Source: a virus
Reading direction: 5' to 3' (one strand)
Length of the DNA stretch: 64,000 nucleotides
IMG/VR virus record: IMGVR_UViG_3300022226_000003
Location: 1 to 64,000 of that record
Shown: in pieces, positions 45,301 through 52,411 of the stretch
Numbering within the stretch: position 1 is the stretch's first letter
Layout: every line of letters starts with the position of its first letter
Made by a program: the position numbers and the translations under genes
The notes under the pieces: model-generated
The model's input: only the letters and a program-made list of their open reading frames with translations
What the model was told of the DNA's origin: nothing
Databases searched by the model: none

Positions 45301-47470
45301 GGTACCAACAGGAAATGTGACTTGGTATACCAAAGAGAATCTCCCTGACGGCATAGGCGCTGTTTATGAGACATCGGCCACGCTATCTAGAATGGGTAAT
45401 TATGGACTCAATACTAACATACCTTCTTGGGCAACTCCTAAACTGTCTAATGCAACGGGTGCTCAAAGAATAACTTTAAGATTATATCAATGGTCCAGTA
45501 CCGCTCCACCCATAGCTGCCGGTGCTGAGTCTGTATATAATTGGCTAGATGGTAGTCACGGCACCCCCAGTAATTTAGGTAGTTGGTCGTTTATTTTATT
45601 GACCAACCCCGGAACTGCCGGCGTCAAATTGTGGGTAGCTGAAAGAACTTTGGAAGCAGAAGCCACAGCATCAACCTCCTTAGTTGATTGGGGTGATGGT
45701 AATACTGATGTTTATACAACTGATGCAGGTAGTGTCCCCGGTGGTAAAAGTAAGACAGTTGATATTTACCACTGGGCACTGACCATCCCTTCAGCACCTG
45801 TTCAAAATAGTACGTATACTTGGGAAACAGACTTATTAAGCAATATTCCTAACAGCCCTCAGGTATGGTTCGATGAACCTTCGGTTGCTCCGACTCCCGG
45901 ATTTACCTTATGGAAAATTGAAGCTAGATTGCAAGAAGAAATATCCGTTGCCACAACAACTGTCTTTTGGAGTAATTATAGTATACAGGCAGTGGGCTTT
46001 GCCGGTGACTCAGGTACGGCAGGTGGTGCGGGCAGTTCAGGAGCTAGCGCCAGGAGAGCTTATGGTGTTCAGTTGGCTAGCTATACCCCTATCAATGTTG
46101 GTGTGAACTTCATCGCTACAGGTGATGCATTACCTGACAGCGATTTGAATCAAACAGGTTCTCCTGACTTTGAATGGGGCGGTACATGGGCATGGCAACA
46201 AACAGCCAATTTCACGCTCTTGAATGGCGAAGCAATATTTCAATCAGATGGTCTATTTGATGCTACCGCCAATCAAACTGTCTGGCAAGCACCTTACCTA
46301 TCTACTTTGAAAGTCGGCAGTCTCTCGGCTATTTCCACTAACACAGGTTCATTATCTGTTACGGGGGATATCTTGGTCGGTTCAGGAGGTACCATAACTT
46401 CTCAGAATGTAGCATTCCCGATAGGTGCAGGGGATGACGGATTTGGCTTGAATGAGAATGGTGAATTCTTTGTAGGTGATTTTACTGATAATAAATTCAT
46501 ATATTTCGACGGTGCTGATTTAACTATTAAGACACCTACTCTAGAAATTTTGACCGGCAGTGCTTTATTCTCAGGTGATGTCGGAATTACTAGTCAAACT
46601 TTTGGTCAATCAGGTATACAGCTGCAAGATAACGGCGGTGCTCCCAGAGCATATATTGGTGACGGTGTAAATAACTTCTTTAAATATACCAGCACCGATG
46701 GCATTCAATTAGGTCCTGATACGCAAATTGAGGGTGCCAATACAATAAGTCGTAAGTCTCCTTGGTATTTCTCCACAGACTGTACTAACTTTGATGGTTG
46801 GACGAATAACTTATCAGGTACCCAAGGGCTACTTGTGGAATATGCCACGAGAGCTATTGTAAACAATTCTTGGCAATATCGCTTGAGAACGGGTTTTACG
46901 GGGCAGTATGCCTTCAGAAGAGATGTCTACCAAAAAGGCTTTTTCACAGGTGGTATCGGTATTGGAGAATATAACGACTGGAATCTACCCAGAAAATTTT
47001 ATTGTGGTATAATCATGGGTAGAGGTTGGCGTAACACTAATGCAACTATATTCTTGGAAATTGGGTTCGGTAATTTATATTGCGGTCCCTTCTCAAGTCC
47101 TGGAATAGTGGATGGCGTTAGTTTCGTAATAAACTTTAATGTTGATAATACAACAACACAGCAAATCGGAAAAATAGTCAGGTCGGGTGTTTCCACTACA
47201 ACAGCGCAAATATTCCCCGGCGGTCTCTTCAATCTTACAGAATATTCATTAGTAGATTTATTTATAGACTATGACCCTGTTCAAGGTTTCTGTGACTTTT
47301 ATGTCAATGACCAAGTTGAAAGAATTTTATTAACAGGTGCCAATATACCTAATCAAGATGACAGTCAGTTTAAAATGGGAAGTATCAGCATGTATGCTAC
47401 TGATGATGTGCTTGTTTCTGACCTTGTGTCTGTCTATGTCCACAAAGTTGGAATGTGGATAAAACGATGA
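42386..47470 (+). CDS. Central tail-tip (J-like) protein with fibre domains
   Basis: 1694 residues. It has a hydrophobic helix at the N-terminus (residues about 2-28, IAAIVVGAAIVTNVGIVAALL), then the tail-tip hub signature LPLVYGRARIGGNRVYH and SYINESDDFEQGTVDWPPIY. Fibronectin-III-like segments follow in the middle (residues about 720-1200, repeated TV-YHW/W-type beta strands such as TVDIYHWALTIPSAPVQNSTYTW) and a fibre-like C-terminus. The lambda J-like protein sits at the tail tip and binds the receptor. Two related segments (SNLELFAPERNTIDITVYHRR, GKSKTVDIYHWAL) hint at internal repeats. Confidence 0.78.
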   Translation: MSVIAAIVVGAAIVTNVGIVAALLTAASIKYQQRQQEKLRDKLAKAADEAKGFQLATEGEVVNLPLVYGRARIGGNRVYHKVSSSYNYAAAAAGGVELLSSGDTNELNTISNSETVNSFNILLYYYATNYNRQTKAFEWNVSAGYYVDNPLASQSNSAYSGGGEHRLTAFPFTPVGPLTRSGPDSNIYNITLAAGLNTFAKVGARVKINHAPMLTYTAWLLQQDNEAIATSPATFNYKIQSYDNVTGATVLTADVDGASGTGAPSLNANVAGTKNEFLYVAQTICLAGIERIYSAFVNDKDHRHPDFGRSMRIHAYRDGNIADPLFVANDTLGNTSLFPEAAYSFQAFRLNRDDPQYGGAVPNVEFIIEGMRVFTINNVSEVYSLSGSKTYTNNPAYCLLDYLLSSKYGLGLSVADINLKSFWQAAQAYEVIVEVNGNTNIPLNGKLWEAKGSPRNLKRYECNLIIDTSKTVRENIVEILNTIPNSSFIWSDGQYKLIDRYPIEWVAGTYNPGTIVQYDTGTNIDLWRCLTTTTDVPTDASPNWERGPDENLVAAYITDDDIILQGDIGTAWPSLASRYNHCEISYINESDDFEQGTVDWPPIYSGTVYSTYLAEDNGIELHTTQDAVGATTEFHARAFAEEIVRKSRHRNTLRFTVGKALLYLEPGDLIHISSAELQIPYELYKIEELEVTDDNNIQLVLEKYDARILAWNAPDDEVVVPRNVYIGPIQQITGLTYTPASIFERLGSAGTLTWDPILLNNLQAYDVYYYPGSINEASTETAWIYAGSTTENKFRLPPLAYVESGSTYIATVVPRTVGGRIAPREDWAMGSFWPVIEFGVTAIPSLENAVIKLQIYVYAKTDRVGEVINDSGSYDFSIASFTPPVGFYASPAEALLGSGDVDNPGDLYFAESLTILDGGLTLAEPLSWSNLELFAPERNTIDITVYHRRLSAGAVPTVPTGGSYNFTTRAIVVPTGNVTWYTKENLPDGIGAVYETSATLSRMGNYGLNTNIPSWATPKLSNATGAQRITLRLYQWSSTAPPIAAGAESVYNWLDGSHGTPSNLGSWSFILLTNPGTAGVKLWVAERTLEAEATASTSLVDWGDGNTDVYTTDAGSVPGGKSKTVDIYHWALTIPSAPVQNSTYTWETDLLSNIPNSPQVWFDEPSVAPTPGFTLWKIEARLQEEISVATTTVFWSNYSIQAVGFAGDSGTAGGAGSSGASARRAYGVQLASYTPINVGVNFIATGDALPDSDLNQTGSPDFEWGGTWAWQQTANFTLLNGEAIFQSDGLFDATANQTVWQAPYLSTLKVGSLSAISTNTGSLSVTGDILVGSGGTITSQNVAFPIGAGDDGFGLNENGEFFVGDFTDNKFIYFDGADLTIKTPTLEILTGSALFSGDVGITSQTFGQSGIQLQDNGGAPRAYIGDGVNNFFKYTSTDGIQLGPDTQIEGANTISRKSPWYFSTDCTNFDGWTNNLSGTQGLLVEYATRAIVNNSWQYRLRTGFTGQYAFRRDVYQKGFFTGGIGIGEYNDWNLPRKFYCGIIMGRGWRNTNATIFLEIGFGNLYCGPFSSPGIVDGVSFVINFNVDNTTTQQIGKIVRSGVSTTTAQIFPGGLFNLTEYSLVDLFIDYDPVQGFCDFYVNDQVERILLTGANIPNQDDSQFKMGSISMYATDDVLVSDLVSVYVHKVGMWIKR

Positions 47471-48009
47471 AACTGAGCGAACGAAAAAGACATTGCGATA
47501 ATAATTTAATTCTAAGAAAATTAAATAATATACAGTTGTCCATGAAAGAGCGAATAGAAAAATTGGAAGAGTACCTGAAGACTTTCCCTCAAGTGGAAGT
47601 TCCTCTGGAAGAGTCTTTCGGCTATAATCTTTATGTAAGAGAAATCATGATGCCTGCGGGTTCATTCGTGATAGGAGCAATTCATAAATATAAGCATTTA
47701 AGTATAATGTTAGATGGTGAGTTGGTGATGTGGACAGAGTTTGACGGACTCATTCACTTAAAAGGATTTAATAAAGTCCTTGCAGAACCGGGAATTAAAA
47801 GAGTTGGGTACGTATTGCAAGATACGCGATGGCTCACTGCACATGGTATGGATGCATCAATGGAAATTGGAGATATGGTCCCTTGTTTGACCGTAACGAC
47901 ATATGCTGAGTATACCAAGTTTAAGAACGATGAAATGTCACTGATAGACCTAGACGATACTTTGAAGGTTCCCAAGTTCGCCCTGGCCCGAAGTGACCTC
48001 CAGATCTGA
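47467..48009 (+). CDS. Cupin-like protein
   Basis: About 180 residues; the ATG at 47467 overlaps the upstream stop (ATGA). A helical N-terminus (KLEEYLKTFPQVE) precedes a cupin-like beta barrel: IMMPAGSFVIGAIHKYKHLSIMLDGELVMWTEFD then RVGYVLQDTRWLTAHGMD. Histidines near HKYKH could bind a metal. Small cupins occur in many phage tail or late regions and have no assigned role. It is the last gene of the late block. Confidence 0.62.
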   Translation: MKLSERKRHCDNNLILRKLNNIQLSMKERIEKLEEYLKTFPQVEVPLEESFGYNLYVREIMMPAGSFVIGAIHKYKHLSIMLDGELVMWTEFDGLIHLKGFNKVLAEPGIKRVGYVLQDTRWLTAHGMDASMEIGDMVPCLTVTTYAEYTKFKNDEMSLIDLDDTLKVPKFALARSDLQI

Positions 48010-48074
48010 CGTCTCTGCAAAAATTTCGGGGTGAGCATTATGATGGTGTGCCCGAAAAAATCGCCCCGGAGACG
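48010..48074 (+). ncRNA. Two-tier stem structure after the late operon
   Basis: An outer stem pairs 48010-48017 with 48067-48074 (CGTCTCTG/CGGAGACG, one G-U). An inner stem pairs 48024-48030 with 48051-48057 (TTTCGGG/CCCGAAA) around a 20-base loop. It lies directly after the cupin stop and before a terminator. It could protect the 3' end of the late mRNA, be a processing site, or be an independent small RNA. Confidence 0.45.
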
Positions 48075-48095
48075 GCAAATGTGGAGCACTCTGTG

Positions 48096-48117
48096 AGGGG
48101 TCAAAAAAACCCCTTTT
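48096..48117 (+). terminator. Intrinsic terminator at end of late block
   Basis: A 6-bp stem AGGGGT-caaaaaa-ACCCCT (48096-48101 with 48109-48114) followed by TTT. It separates the late genes from the early promoter region. Confidence 0.65.
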
Positions 48118-48136
48118 AAATCAACCACTTACGGCA

Positions 48137-48154
48137 ACCCCGTTATATTAACCC
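48137..48154 (+). repeat. Control element copy 3 (accccgttatattaaccc)
   Basis: This matches the other two copies except for A to T in the first base of the predicted GTTA-NNT-TAAC loop, so the stem is preserved. The upstream ggcRa is shared with copy 1. It lies immediately before a sigma70-type promoter and the early genes. Confidence 0.6.
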
Positions 48155-48183
48155 TTGCATTTCTTTTCGAGATAGGTTATAAT
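48155..48183 (+). promoter_or_regulatory. Host sigma70-type promoter for the early region
   Basis: TTGCAT (48155-48160), a 17-base spacer, then TATAAT (48178-48183). The -10 is perfect and the spacing ideal. Transcription would begin near 48190, just ahead of the ATG at 48213. This offers an entry for host RNA polymerase in parallel with any virion polymerase. Confidence 0.7.
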
Positions 48184-48212
48184 AGATCTCATGATAAGAA
48201 TGTGAGAGACCA

Positions 48213-48557
48213 ATGAGGAAGCAGGTAATACACAACTATGAAATATATTTCATAGTAGCGGCCCTCGTTAATTCGGGGGCCTTAAAATTGAAAGGAAATA
48301 TTGTGAATTTTGCAAATGCTTCTGAAGTTGAAAAGTCTTTTAAACAGTTAGATAAGATTAACTATCTTATTATCAGGGTCATTAAGAGATTGACGAATCG
48401 GCACTATGTTCTTATTACAGACATTGAAAAGAATATTAAGATTGAAATTGATTCTTTTTCAAATTATAATCAAATAGCCAATCGATACAACTATTGCAAG
48501 GCTTACTTAAAATTATGTGAAGAAGACTTGATTCGGAGAGGAAAACGCAAGAAATAA
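48213..48557 (+). CDS. Early-region hypothetical protein
   Basis: 114 residues from the ATG after gagag, or 84 residues from a GTG at 48303 that has its own aaagga site. It is basic and helical with FKQLDKINYLIIRVIKRLTNRHYVLITDIEKNIKIEI. A GC-rich hairpin at 48260-48281 lies inside the longer version and could separate a leader from the shorter gene. As the first gene after the early promoter it may act in host takeover; unproven. Confidence 0.5.
   Translation: MRKQVIHNYEIYFIVAALVNSGALKLKGNIVNFANASEVEKSFKQLDKINYLIIRVIKRLTNRHYVLITDIEKNIKIEIDSFSNYNQIANRYNYCKAYLKLCEEDLIRRGKRKK
48260..48281 (+). other. GC-rich 8-bp hairpin inside the first early gene
   Basis: GGCCCTCG-ttaatt-CGGGGGCC (one G-U pair), followed by TTAAAATTG without a long T run. 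Unusually strong for this AT-rich genome. It could be an attenuator or mRNA-stability element ahead of the alternative GTG start at 48303. Confidence 0.45.
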
Positions 48558-48590
48558 ATTGCGGGAAAATAGGTATCTTATATGAAAGAA
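48551..48590 (+). repeat. 40-bp direct repeat copy 1
   Basis: A 40-bp segment that matches 49091-49130 at 35 positions, ending gtatcttatatgaaagaa in both. It begins at the end of one early gene and is followed by non-coding DNA. TTGCGG with TATATG sixteen bases later is a possible promoter. Confidence 0.6.
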
Positions 48591-48650
48591 ATGAAGATAT
48601 GATTATTTCTTTTTGCGAAATACACTATCAACCCAAAAGGGAAACTTGTT
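48591..48650. other. Short non-coding spacer
   Basis: Sixty bases between the repeat and the 25-residue gene with no recognisable signal apart from an aaaaggga ribosome site for that gene. Confidence 0.4.
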
Positions 48651-48728
48651 ATGATTATCGGAATTTACCAACTGAATAGTCGTACTTATGCCGTTTACGC
48701 AGACGGTACCGTGAAGTTTTTGAATTAA
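48651..48728 (+). CDS. 25-residue peptide (possible gene)
   Basis: ATG at 48651, preceded by aaaaggga with good spacing, encodes a 25-residue peptide ending in NGTVKFLN-like residues (DGTVKFLN). It lies between two early genes. A peptide this short cannot be confirmed by sequence alone. Confidence 0.35.
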   Translation: MIIGIYQLNSRTYAVYADGTVKFLN

Positions 48729-48745
48729 CCAGGCGGAGGAGCACG

Positions 48746-48774
48746 TTGACAAGGATGTCAATACCAATTTTACA
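48746..48774 (+). promoter_or_regulatory. Dyad TTGACA-agga-TGTCAA, possible operator or promoter
   Basis: A perfect 6-bp inverted repeat contains the consensus -35 hexamer TTGACA. A weak -10 (TTTACA) follows at 17 bases. It lies just upstream of the gene at 48786. It may be a promoter with an overlapping operator or a small RNA hairpin. Confidence 0.35.
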
Positions 48775-48785
48775 GGAGATTAAAA

Positions 48786-49091
48786 GTGAATATTTATGAG
48801 TGGTTAATTGAGTATATTAACCGGAACAGTAAAACACATATAGCACGCACTTGGTGGCATGGCGATAATACTTTTATCCAGATCAACCCCAAACCAGAAT
48901 CTGAAAATGCAGCAAAGCATTGTATACATAGAAATACTACTATGAAAGATATTGTATATATCTTTAGTGATATTGGCATTTCTGAGATGTCCCGCGAGGA
49001 TTTACGAAAGATAATGATCAACGAAGAGAACCATGATAAGTTTGAAGGAGATATTATGGACTCGATTGACCCCAGCTGGGGAGATTTCTAA
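48786..49091 (+). CDS. Early-region hypothetical protein
   Basis: 101 residues from a GTG with a caggag site. It starts MNIYEWLIEYINRN and contains ARTWWHGDNTFIQINPKP and an acidic C-terminus (DIMDSIDPSWGDF), a common feature of phage proteins that mimic DNA or bind host factors. No family recognised. The second 40-bp repeat begins at its stop codon. Confidence 0.55.
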   Translation: MNIYEWLIEYINRNSKTHIARTWWHGDNTFIQINPKPESENAAKHCIHRNTTMKDIVYIFSDIGISEMSREDLRKIMINEENHDKFEGDIMDSIDPSWGDF

Positions 49092-49130
49092 AAATAAATT
49101 GCGGAAAAAGCAGTATCTTATATGAAAGAA
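49091..49130 (+). repeat. 40-bp direct repeat copy 2
   Basis: Second copy, exactly 540 bp after the first and again starting at a stop codon. The conserved part gtatcttatatgaaagaa suggests a shared promoter or processing signal for the small-gene units downstream. Confidence 0.6.
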
Positions 49131-49168
49131 GTAATTAAACTTAATATTAACTCAACGGAGATTTTAAA

Positions 49169-49288
49169 ATGTTAAATACAATACTTACGGTAATCGCAGT
49201 AGTTTTCGCAATGCGGGTATTAGTTGTAGCAGTTGCGACAATTGTTTACTTTTCACGAAAAGTTTTTCTTAAGGTCAGTACGAAATGA
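49169..49288 (+). CDS. 39-residue membrane peptide
   Basis: An ATG after cggag encodes a mostly hydrophobic peptide (residues about 4-30, ILTVIAVVFAMRVLVVAVATI), ending in basic residues. Its stop overlaps the next ATG (ATGA), as do the following two small genes, which supports a real mini-operon. Function unknown. Confidence 0.5.
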   Translation: MLNTILTVIAVVFAMRVLVVAVATIVYFSRKVFLKVSTK

Positions 49289-49455
49289 TTATCAGCATTG
49301 TAGCCTTGATATTGGCGGTCATAAGTTTGATTTTTTCATTTGTGATCATTCCTGCAATTCTCGTGTCATTGCTAAAAATTCTTCTTACGTCAGCTATTGT
49401 AATAGTTATTATCGTAGCTGTGTTTAAAACTTTAAGAAGGAGGAACCTGGTATGA
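49285..49455 (+). CDS. 56-residue membrane protein
   Basis: Starts in an ATGA overlap. Almost entirely hydrophobic, with two likely spans (about 3-25 and 30-48) and a basic end (KTLRRRNLV). Overlaps the following small gene as well. No family recognised. Perhaps acts on the host inner membrane early in infection. Confidence 0.5.
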   Translation: MIISIVALILAVISLIFSFVIIPAILVSLLKILLTSAIVIVIIVAVFKTLRRRNLV

Positions 49456-49571
49456 AAAGTTTTCTGAAAAAAGCTGCTGTACTTATTATGGCGATAATTC
49501 TCTATTTCCCGTTAATTACTGTGAAGTATATCTTCAGTAAACCTGGCTTTCTCAAAGCTAACGGAGAGTAG
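49452..49571 (+). CDS. 39-residue membrane peptide
   Basis: Starts in an ATGA overlap, preceded by aaggagga in the end of the upstream gene. A basic start (MKSFLKKAA) is followed by one membrane span (VLIMAIILYFPLITVKYIF). Could be read as a signal anchor. Function unknown. Confidence 0.5.
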   Translation: MKSFLKKAAVLIMAIILYFPLITVKYIFSKPGFLKANGE

Positions 49572-49573
49572 AG

Positions 49574-49882
49574 ATGTCAACTAATTACATTAGTATTTCT
49601 GGGTACTTTTGTATTTCCAAAGAATATCCAGAATCCCTCGATAGAGCATTGCTTGACAGGGATATATTTAAAGAGAGTGTTAAAAGAGTCAATCCTGAAA
49701 ATTTAGAGATAATGGAGAATTTTACAAAACTCTATGGAAATTTCATTAATGCTATTGAAGTAGTAGGTGTAATAGATACATCTGAAGGGTCTCTAATCCC
49801 GTTCTTTATTGACAAAAAGAAACTGAAAAAACTGCAAGACATTATTGCTAAAACAAAACCTGCCGCTATAATGAACTTGTAG
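49574..49882 (+). CDS. Early-region hypothetical protein
   Basis: 102 residues with an acidic helical middle (RDIFKESVKRVNPENLEIMENFTKLYG) and strands (NAIEVVGVIDTSEGSLIPFFIDKKKLK). No family recognised. It is the last gene before a strong terminator and so closes the first early transcription unit. Confidence 0.55.
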   Translation: MSTNYISISGYFCISKEYPESLDRALLDRDIFKESVKRVNPENLEIMENFTKLYGNFINAIEVVGVIDTSEGSLIPFFIDKKKLKKLQDIIAKTKPAAIMNL

Positions 49883-49883
49883 C

Positions 49884-49939
49884 GGTCCCCCTCTGAGAGT
49901 CTCTTAATTGAGATTTTCAGAGGGGCCTACTCGTTTATT
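49884..49939 (+). terminator. Strong intrinsic terminator
   Basis: A 9-bp perfect stem CCCCTCTGA (49888-49896) with TCAGAGGGG (49917-49925) encloses a smaller stem TCTC-ttaatt-GAGA. It is followed by a T-rich run (gtttatttttt). It separates the early unknown genes from the polymerase operon. Confidence 0.8.
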
Positions 49940-49954
49940 TTTTGTGGAGAGGTT

Positions 49955-50083
49955 ATGCTTTTAGAAACAAAGATAGCTAATTTTTTAATTATATTGGCGG
50001 TAGTTGCCCTGTTTTCTAAGCTCACTTTTGATGCTATAATTTTAGGTGCTATTGCAATATATCTTTATCAGAGACAGCTATGA
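49955..50083 (+). CDS. 42-residue membrane peptide
   Basis: An ATG after ggagagg encodes one or two hydrophobic spans (FLIILAVVALFSKL and FDAIILGAIAIYLY). The stop overlaps the next ATG. First gene after the terminator. No family recognised. Confidence 0.45.
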   Translation: MLLETKIANFLIILAVVALFSKLTFDAIILGAIAIYLYQRQL

Positions 50084-50172
50084 TCAAACTATTAATAGGA
50101 CTGTATTTGCTTACTCTTATTCCCAAGATTTTTAAGAAATTAGAGAAAATAAATGAAAAGAAAATTAATTGA
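50080..50172 (+). CDS. 30-residue peptide overlapping the RNA polymerase start
   Basis: Starts in an ATGA overlap and encodes a short hydrophobic segment (LLIGLYLLTLIPKIF) with a basic tail. Its last 20 bases overlap the RNA polymerase gene, so its translation may couple to that gene. Short and uncertain. Confidence 0.4.
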   Translation: MIKLLIGLYLLTLIPKIFKKLEKINEKKIN

Positions 50173-52411
50173 GTCTTTGACACTAAGACTTAAAAAAGAA
50201 GTGGCTCCTCAGAACCCTATTAAGTATTTGAAGAATTACGACGTTGAGCAATATATTGATATTGTAATTTCTGTTATGTATTTATACACAAGACCAAAGA
50301 AAAACAATATTGTTCCTATTTTAGTTACTGAAGTAATAACTGCAATAGGGCATAGAGTTCGGAGTGAATTGAAACAAAAAAGAGATTCTGCCCTGGCTGC
50401 TAAGACCGGGGCCTTTATATTATACTCATTTGAACTGCTTGATATTACATATATTAAACTAGCACCGGGACGAAGAGGGCACGCAACTTACATACTAGAG
50501 GTAATAAATGATAACGTTATTTGCGAACTTTGGCAAAATCTAGGCGCTAAAGATATTGAAAAAGTGCCCTCATTGTATCCCTATTTACCCTGGAAAGGTA
50601 CCAGACATGCCACCGGATTGACTATGGTAAAAACGCAAAATAAAGAGGTTCTAGAAAAGATAAAACCAGAGACACACGGTATGCTATTCGATTGTTTAAA
50701 TAGAGCTCAACAAGTAGGTTGGAGAATAAATGATGAAATATATAAATTACATCTATGGGCTTTACGAAATAAAACAGACGCTTTTGCGGATATTTGGGAG
50801 CAACATGACCCAGAAGCTAAAGCCACAAAGCTCAGAGAGGCAAGAGCTGTTGGAGATATTGCTCGTAAATTTATTGGGAAAACCTTCTACCATCTCTATT
50901 ACTACGATTTCAGAGGTCGTAAGTACGCTGCAACAGCATATCTGCATGAGCAGGGGGCTGACTTGGCACGTGGACTTCTGTTACGAGACGATAAAAAAGC
51001 AATTGGTGTTAAAGGTTATTTCTGGCTCTTAGTGAGTATTGCTTCAAATTGGGCAGGAGAAGCCGGTAGAGAAGATAGTTTAAAGACTGATAAAATACCT
51101 TTACAAGAACGTTACCAGTGGTCTTTAGATAATGAAGAGATTTTATTATCATATGCAAAAGCTCCTAAAGTTAATCAAGGTTGGATGCAAGCGGATAAAC
51201 CATGGCAATTCCTCGCTGGCTGTTTTGAATTAGAAAAATTTAGAGATTATCAATTAAAATTAGAAGAAAAATTAAACGGTTTGCATTGCAGTGAGGAAAT
51301 GTGGTATGGATATGAATCTCATCTTGAGTGTTTTATTGACGGGAGTAATAATGGGAGTCAGCATCTTGCTGCGCTCACCCGAGACGAAATTACAGCGCCT
51401 CATGTTAATCTTGTACCTCTGGACTACCCCGGCGATTTATACAATTATGTGGCTGAGAATGTATGGGAAGCCCTAGGTAAGCAGGTTGAGATGTTTTCTA
51501 TTGATGAAATAAAAGACTGTGAAGAGTTTATTGACAATCTCGTCAAAATAAAGAAAAAGATAAACAAAGCACCCACAAGTGAAATCAAAGCAAAATACAT
51601 AAATGAAATTCAAGAATTAAAATACAATAACCTTGAACTGATGACAATGGCTGCACCAATATATTGGTTCAGAATTACGGATGCAAAAGAACGAAGGAAA
51701 ATAGTTAAAAGAAATACAATGACGTTGCCTTATGGAGGAACACCCTACGGGCTGGGCCAGCAGATAATCGATGATGCTAAAAAACATGGTATTGAGCAAT
51801 TGTTATATATGGAACATAAATGGGGTGCTTTCTTGGGTAGAGAAATATTTGAGAACTGTAAAATATCTCTTACGCGACTTATGAAGCTCTTACTCATATT
51901 TGAAGCTGCTGGAAGGCAAGCTGAATTGGAAGGTAGATTTCTGAGTTGGACGGTCCCTTTAACAAACTTCCCTGTTGTTCAACATTACACTGAAGGGATC
52001 GTAAAGCGGGTGTATGTCCAATATGGACCACCCTCTGGACAAAGGACTACTACGGGATATTTCAAAAATACTCTGCAACTACACGTATGTTTCCTTGAAG
52101 AAACGGTGCCTTCAAAAAGAAAGCAATCGCAAGGTGCTTCGCCTAATGCTATCCACAGCCTGGATGCGGCGCATTTGACATTAACGGTATGTAAAGCAAA
52201 TTTTCCTGTGACTACTGTCCATGATTCATTCGGATGCTTACTCGCGGATATGCCTGATTTATTCAGGATTGTTAGAGAAACCTTTGTGGAATTACACGAA
52301 GTAAATCCCCTAAATTCAATTATGAAGGATATACAAGGAGATATCTCAGAATTGGAAATGGGTAACTTAGATATTAATCTTATATTAGAATCGGAGTATT
52401 GTTTTTCATGA
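50153..52411 (+). CDS. T7-like single-subunit RNA polymerase
   Basis: 752 residues. It shows all core motifs: YYDFRGRKYA (D252-R256, the DxxGR motif), motif A FIDGSNNGSQH (D396), motif B KRNTMTLPYG (K519 and Y527, eight apart as in T7), and motif C TVHDSFG (H690-D691). The recognition and thumb regions are shorter than in T7 (883 residues). It would transcribe middle or late phage genes from T7-class promoters, and candidates exist at 578 and 28309. Flanked by tiny membrane genes upstream and a conserved acidic protein downstream. Confidence 0.93.
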   Translation: MKRKLIESLTLRLKKEVAPQNPIKYLKNYDVEQYIDIVISVMYLYTRPKKNNIVPILVTEVITAIGHRVRSELKQKRDSALAAKTGAFILYSFELLDITYIKLAPGRRGHATYILEVINDNVICELWQNLGAKDIEKVPSLYPYLPWKGTRHATGLTMVKTQNKEVLEKIKPETHGMLFDCLNRAQQVGWRINDEIYKLHLWALRNKTDAFADIWEQHDPEAKATKLREARAVGDIARKFIGKTFYHLYYYDFRGRKYAATAYLHEQGADLARGLLLRDDKKAIGVKGYFWLLVSIASNWAGEAGREDSLKTDKIPLQERYQWSLDNEEILLSYAKAPKVNQGWMQADKPWQFLAGCFELEKFRDYQLKLEEKLNGLHCSEEMWYGYESHLECFIDGSNNGSQHLAALTRDEITAPHVNLVPLDYPGDLYNYVAENVWEALGKQVEMFSIDEIKDCEEFIDNLVKIKKKINKAPTSEIKAKYINEIQELKYNNLELMTMAAPIYWFRITDAKERRKIVKRNTMTLPYGGTPYGLGQQIIDDAKKHGIEQLLYMEHKWGAFLGREIFENCKISLTRLMKLLLIFEAAGRQAELEGRFLSWTVPLTNFPVVQHYTEGIVKRVYVQYGPPSGQRTTTGYFKNTLQLHVCFLEETVPSKRKQSQGASPNAIHSLDAAHLTLTVCKANFPVTTVHDSFGCLLADMPDLFRIVRETFVELHEVNPLNSIMKDIQGDISELEMGNLDINLILESEYCFS

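Noticed and set aside
49233-49427. 64-residue open frame in the early region
   Set aside because: It overlaps two small genes in other frames that have ribosome sites and ATGA coupling; it has neither.
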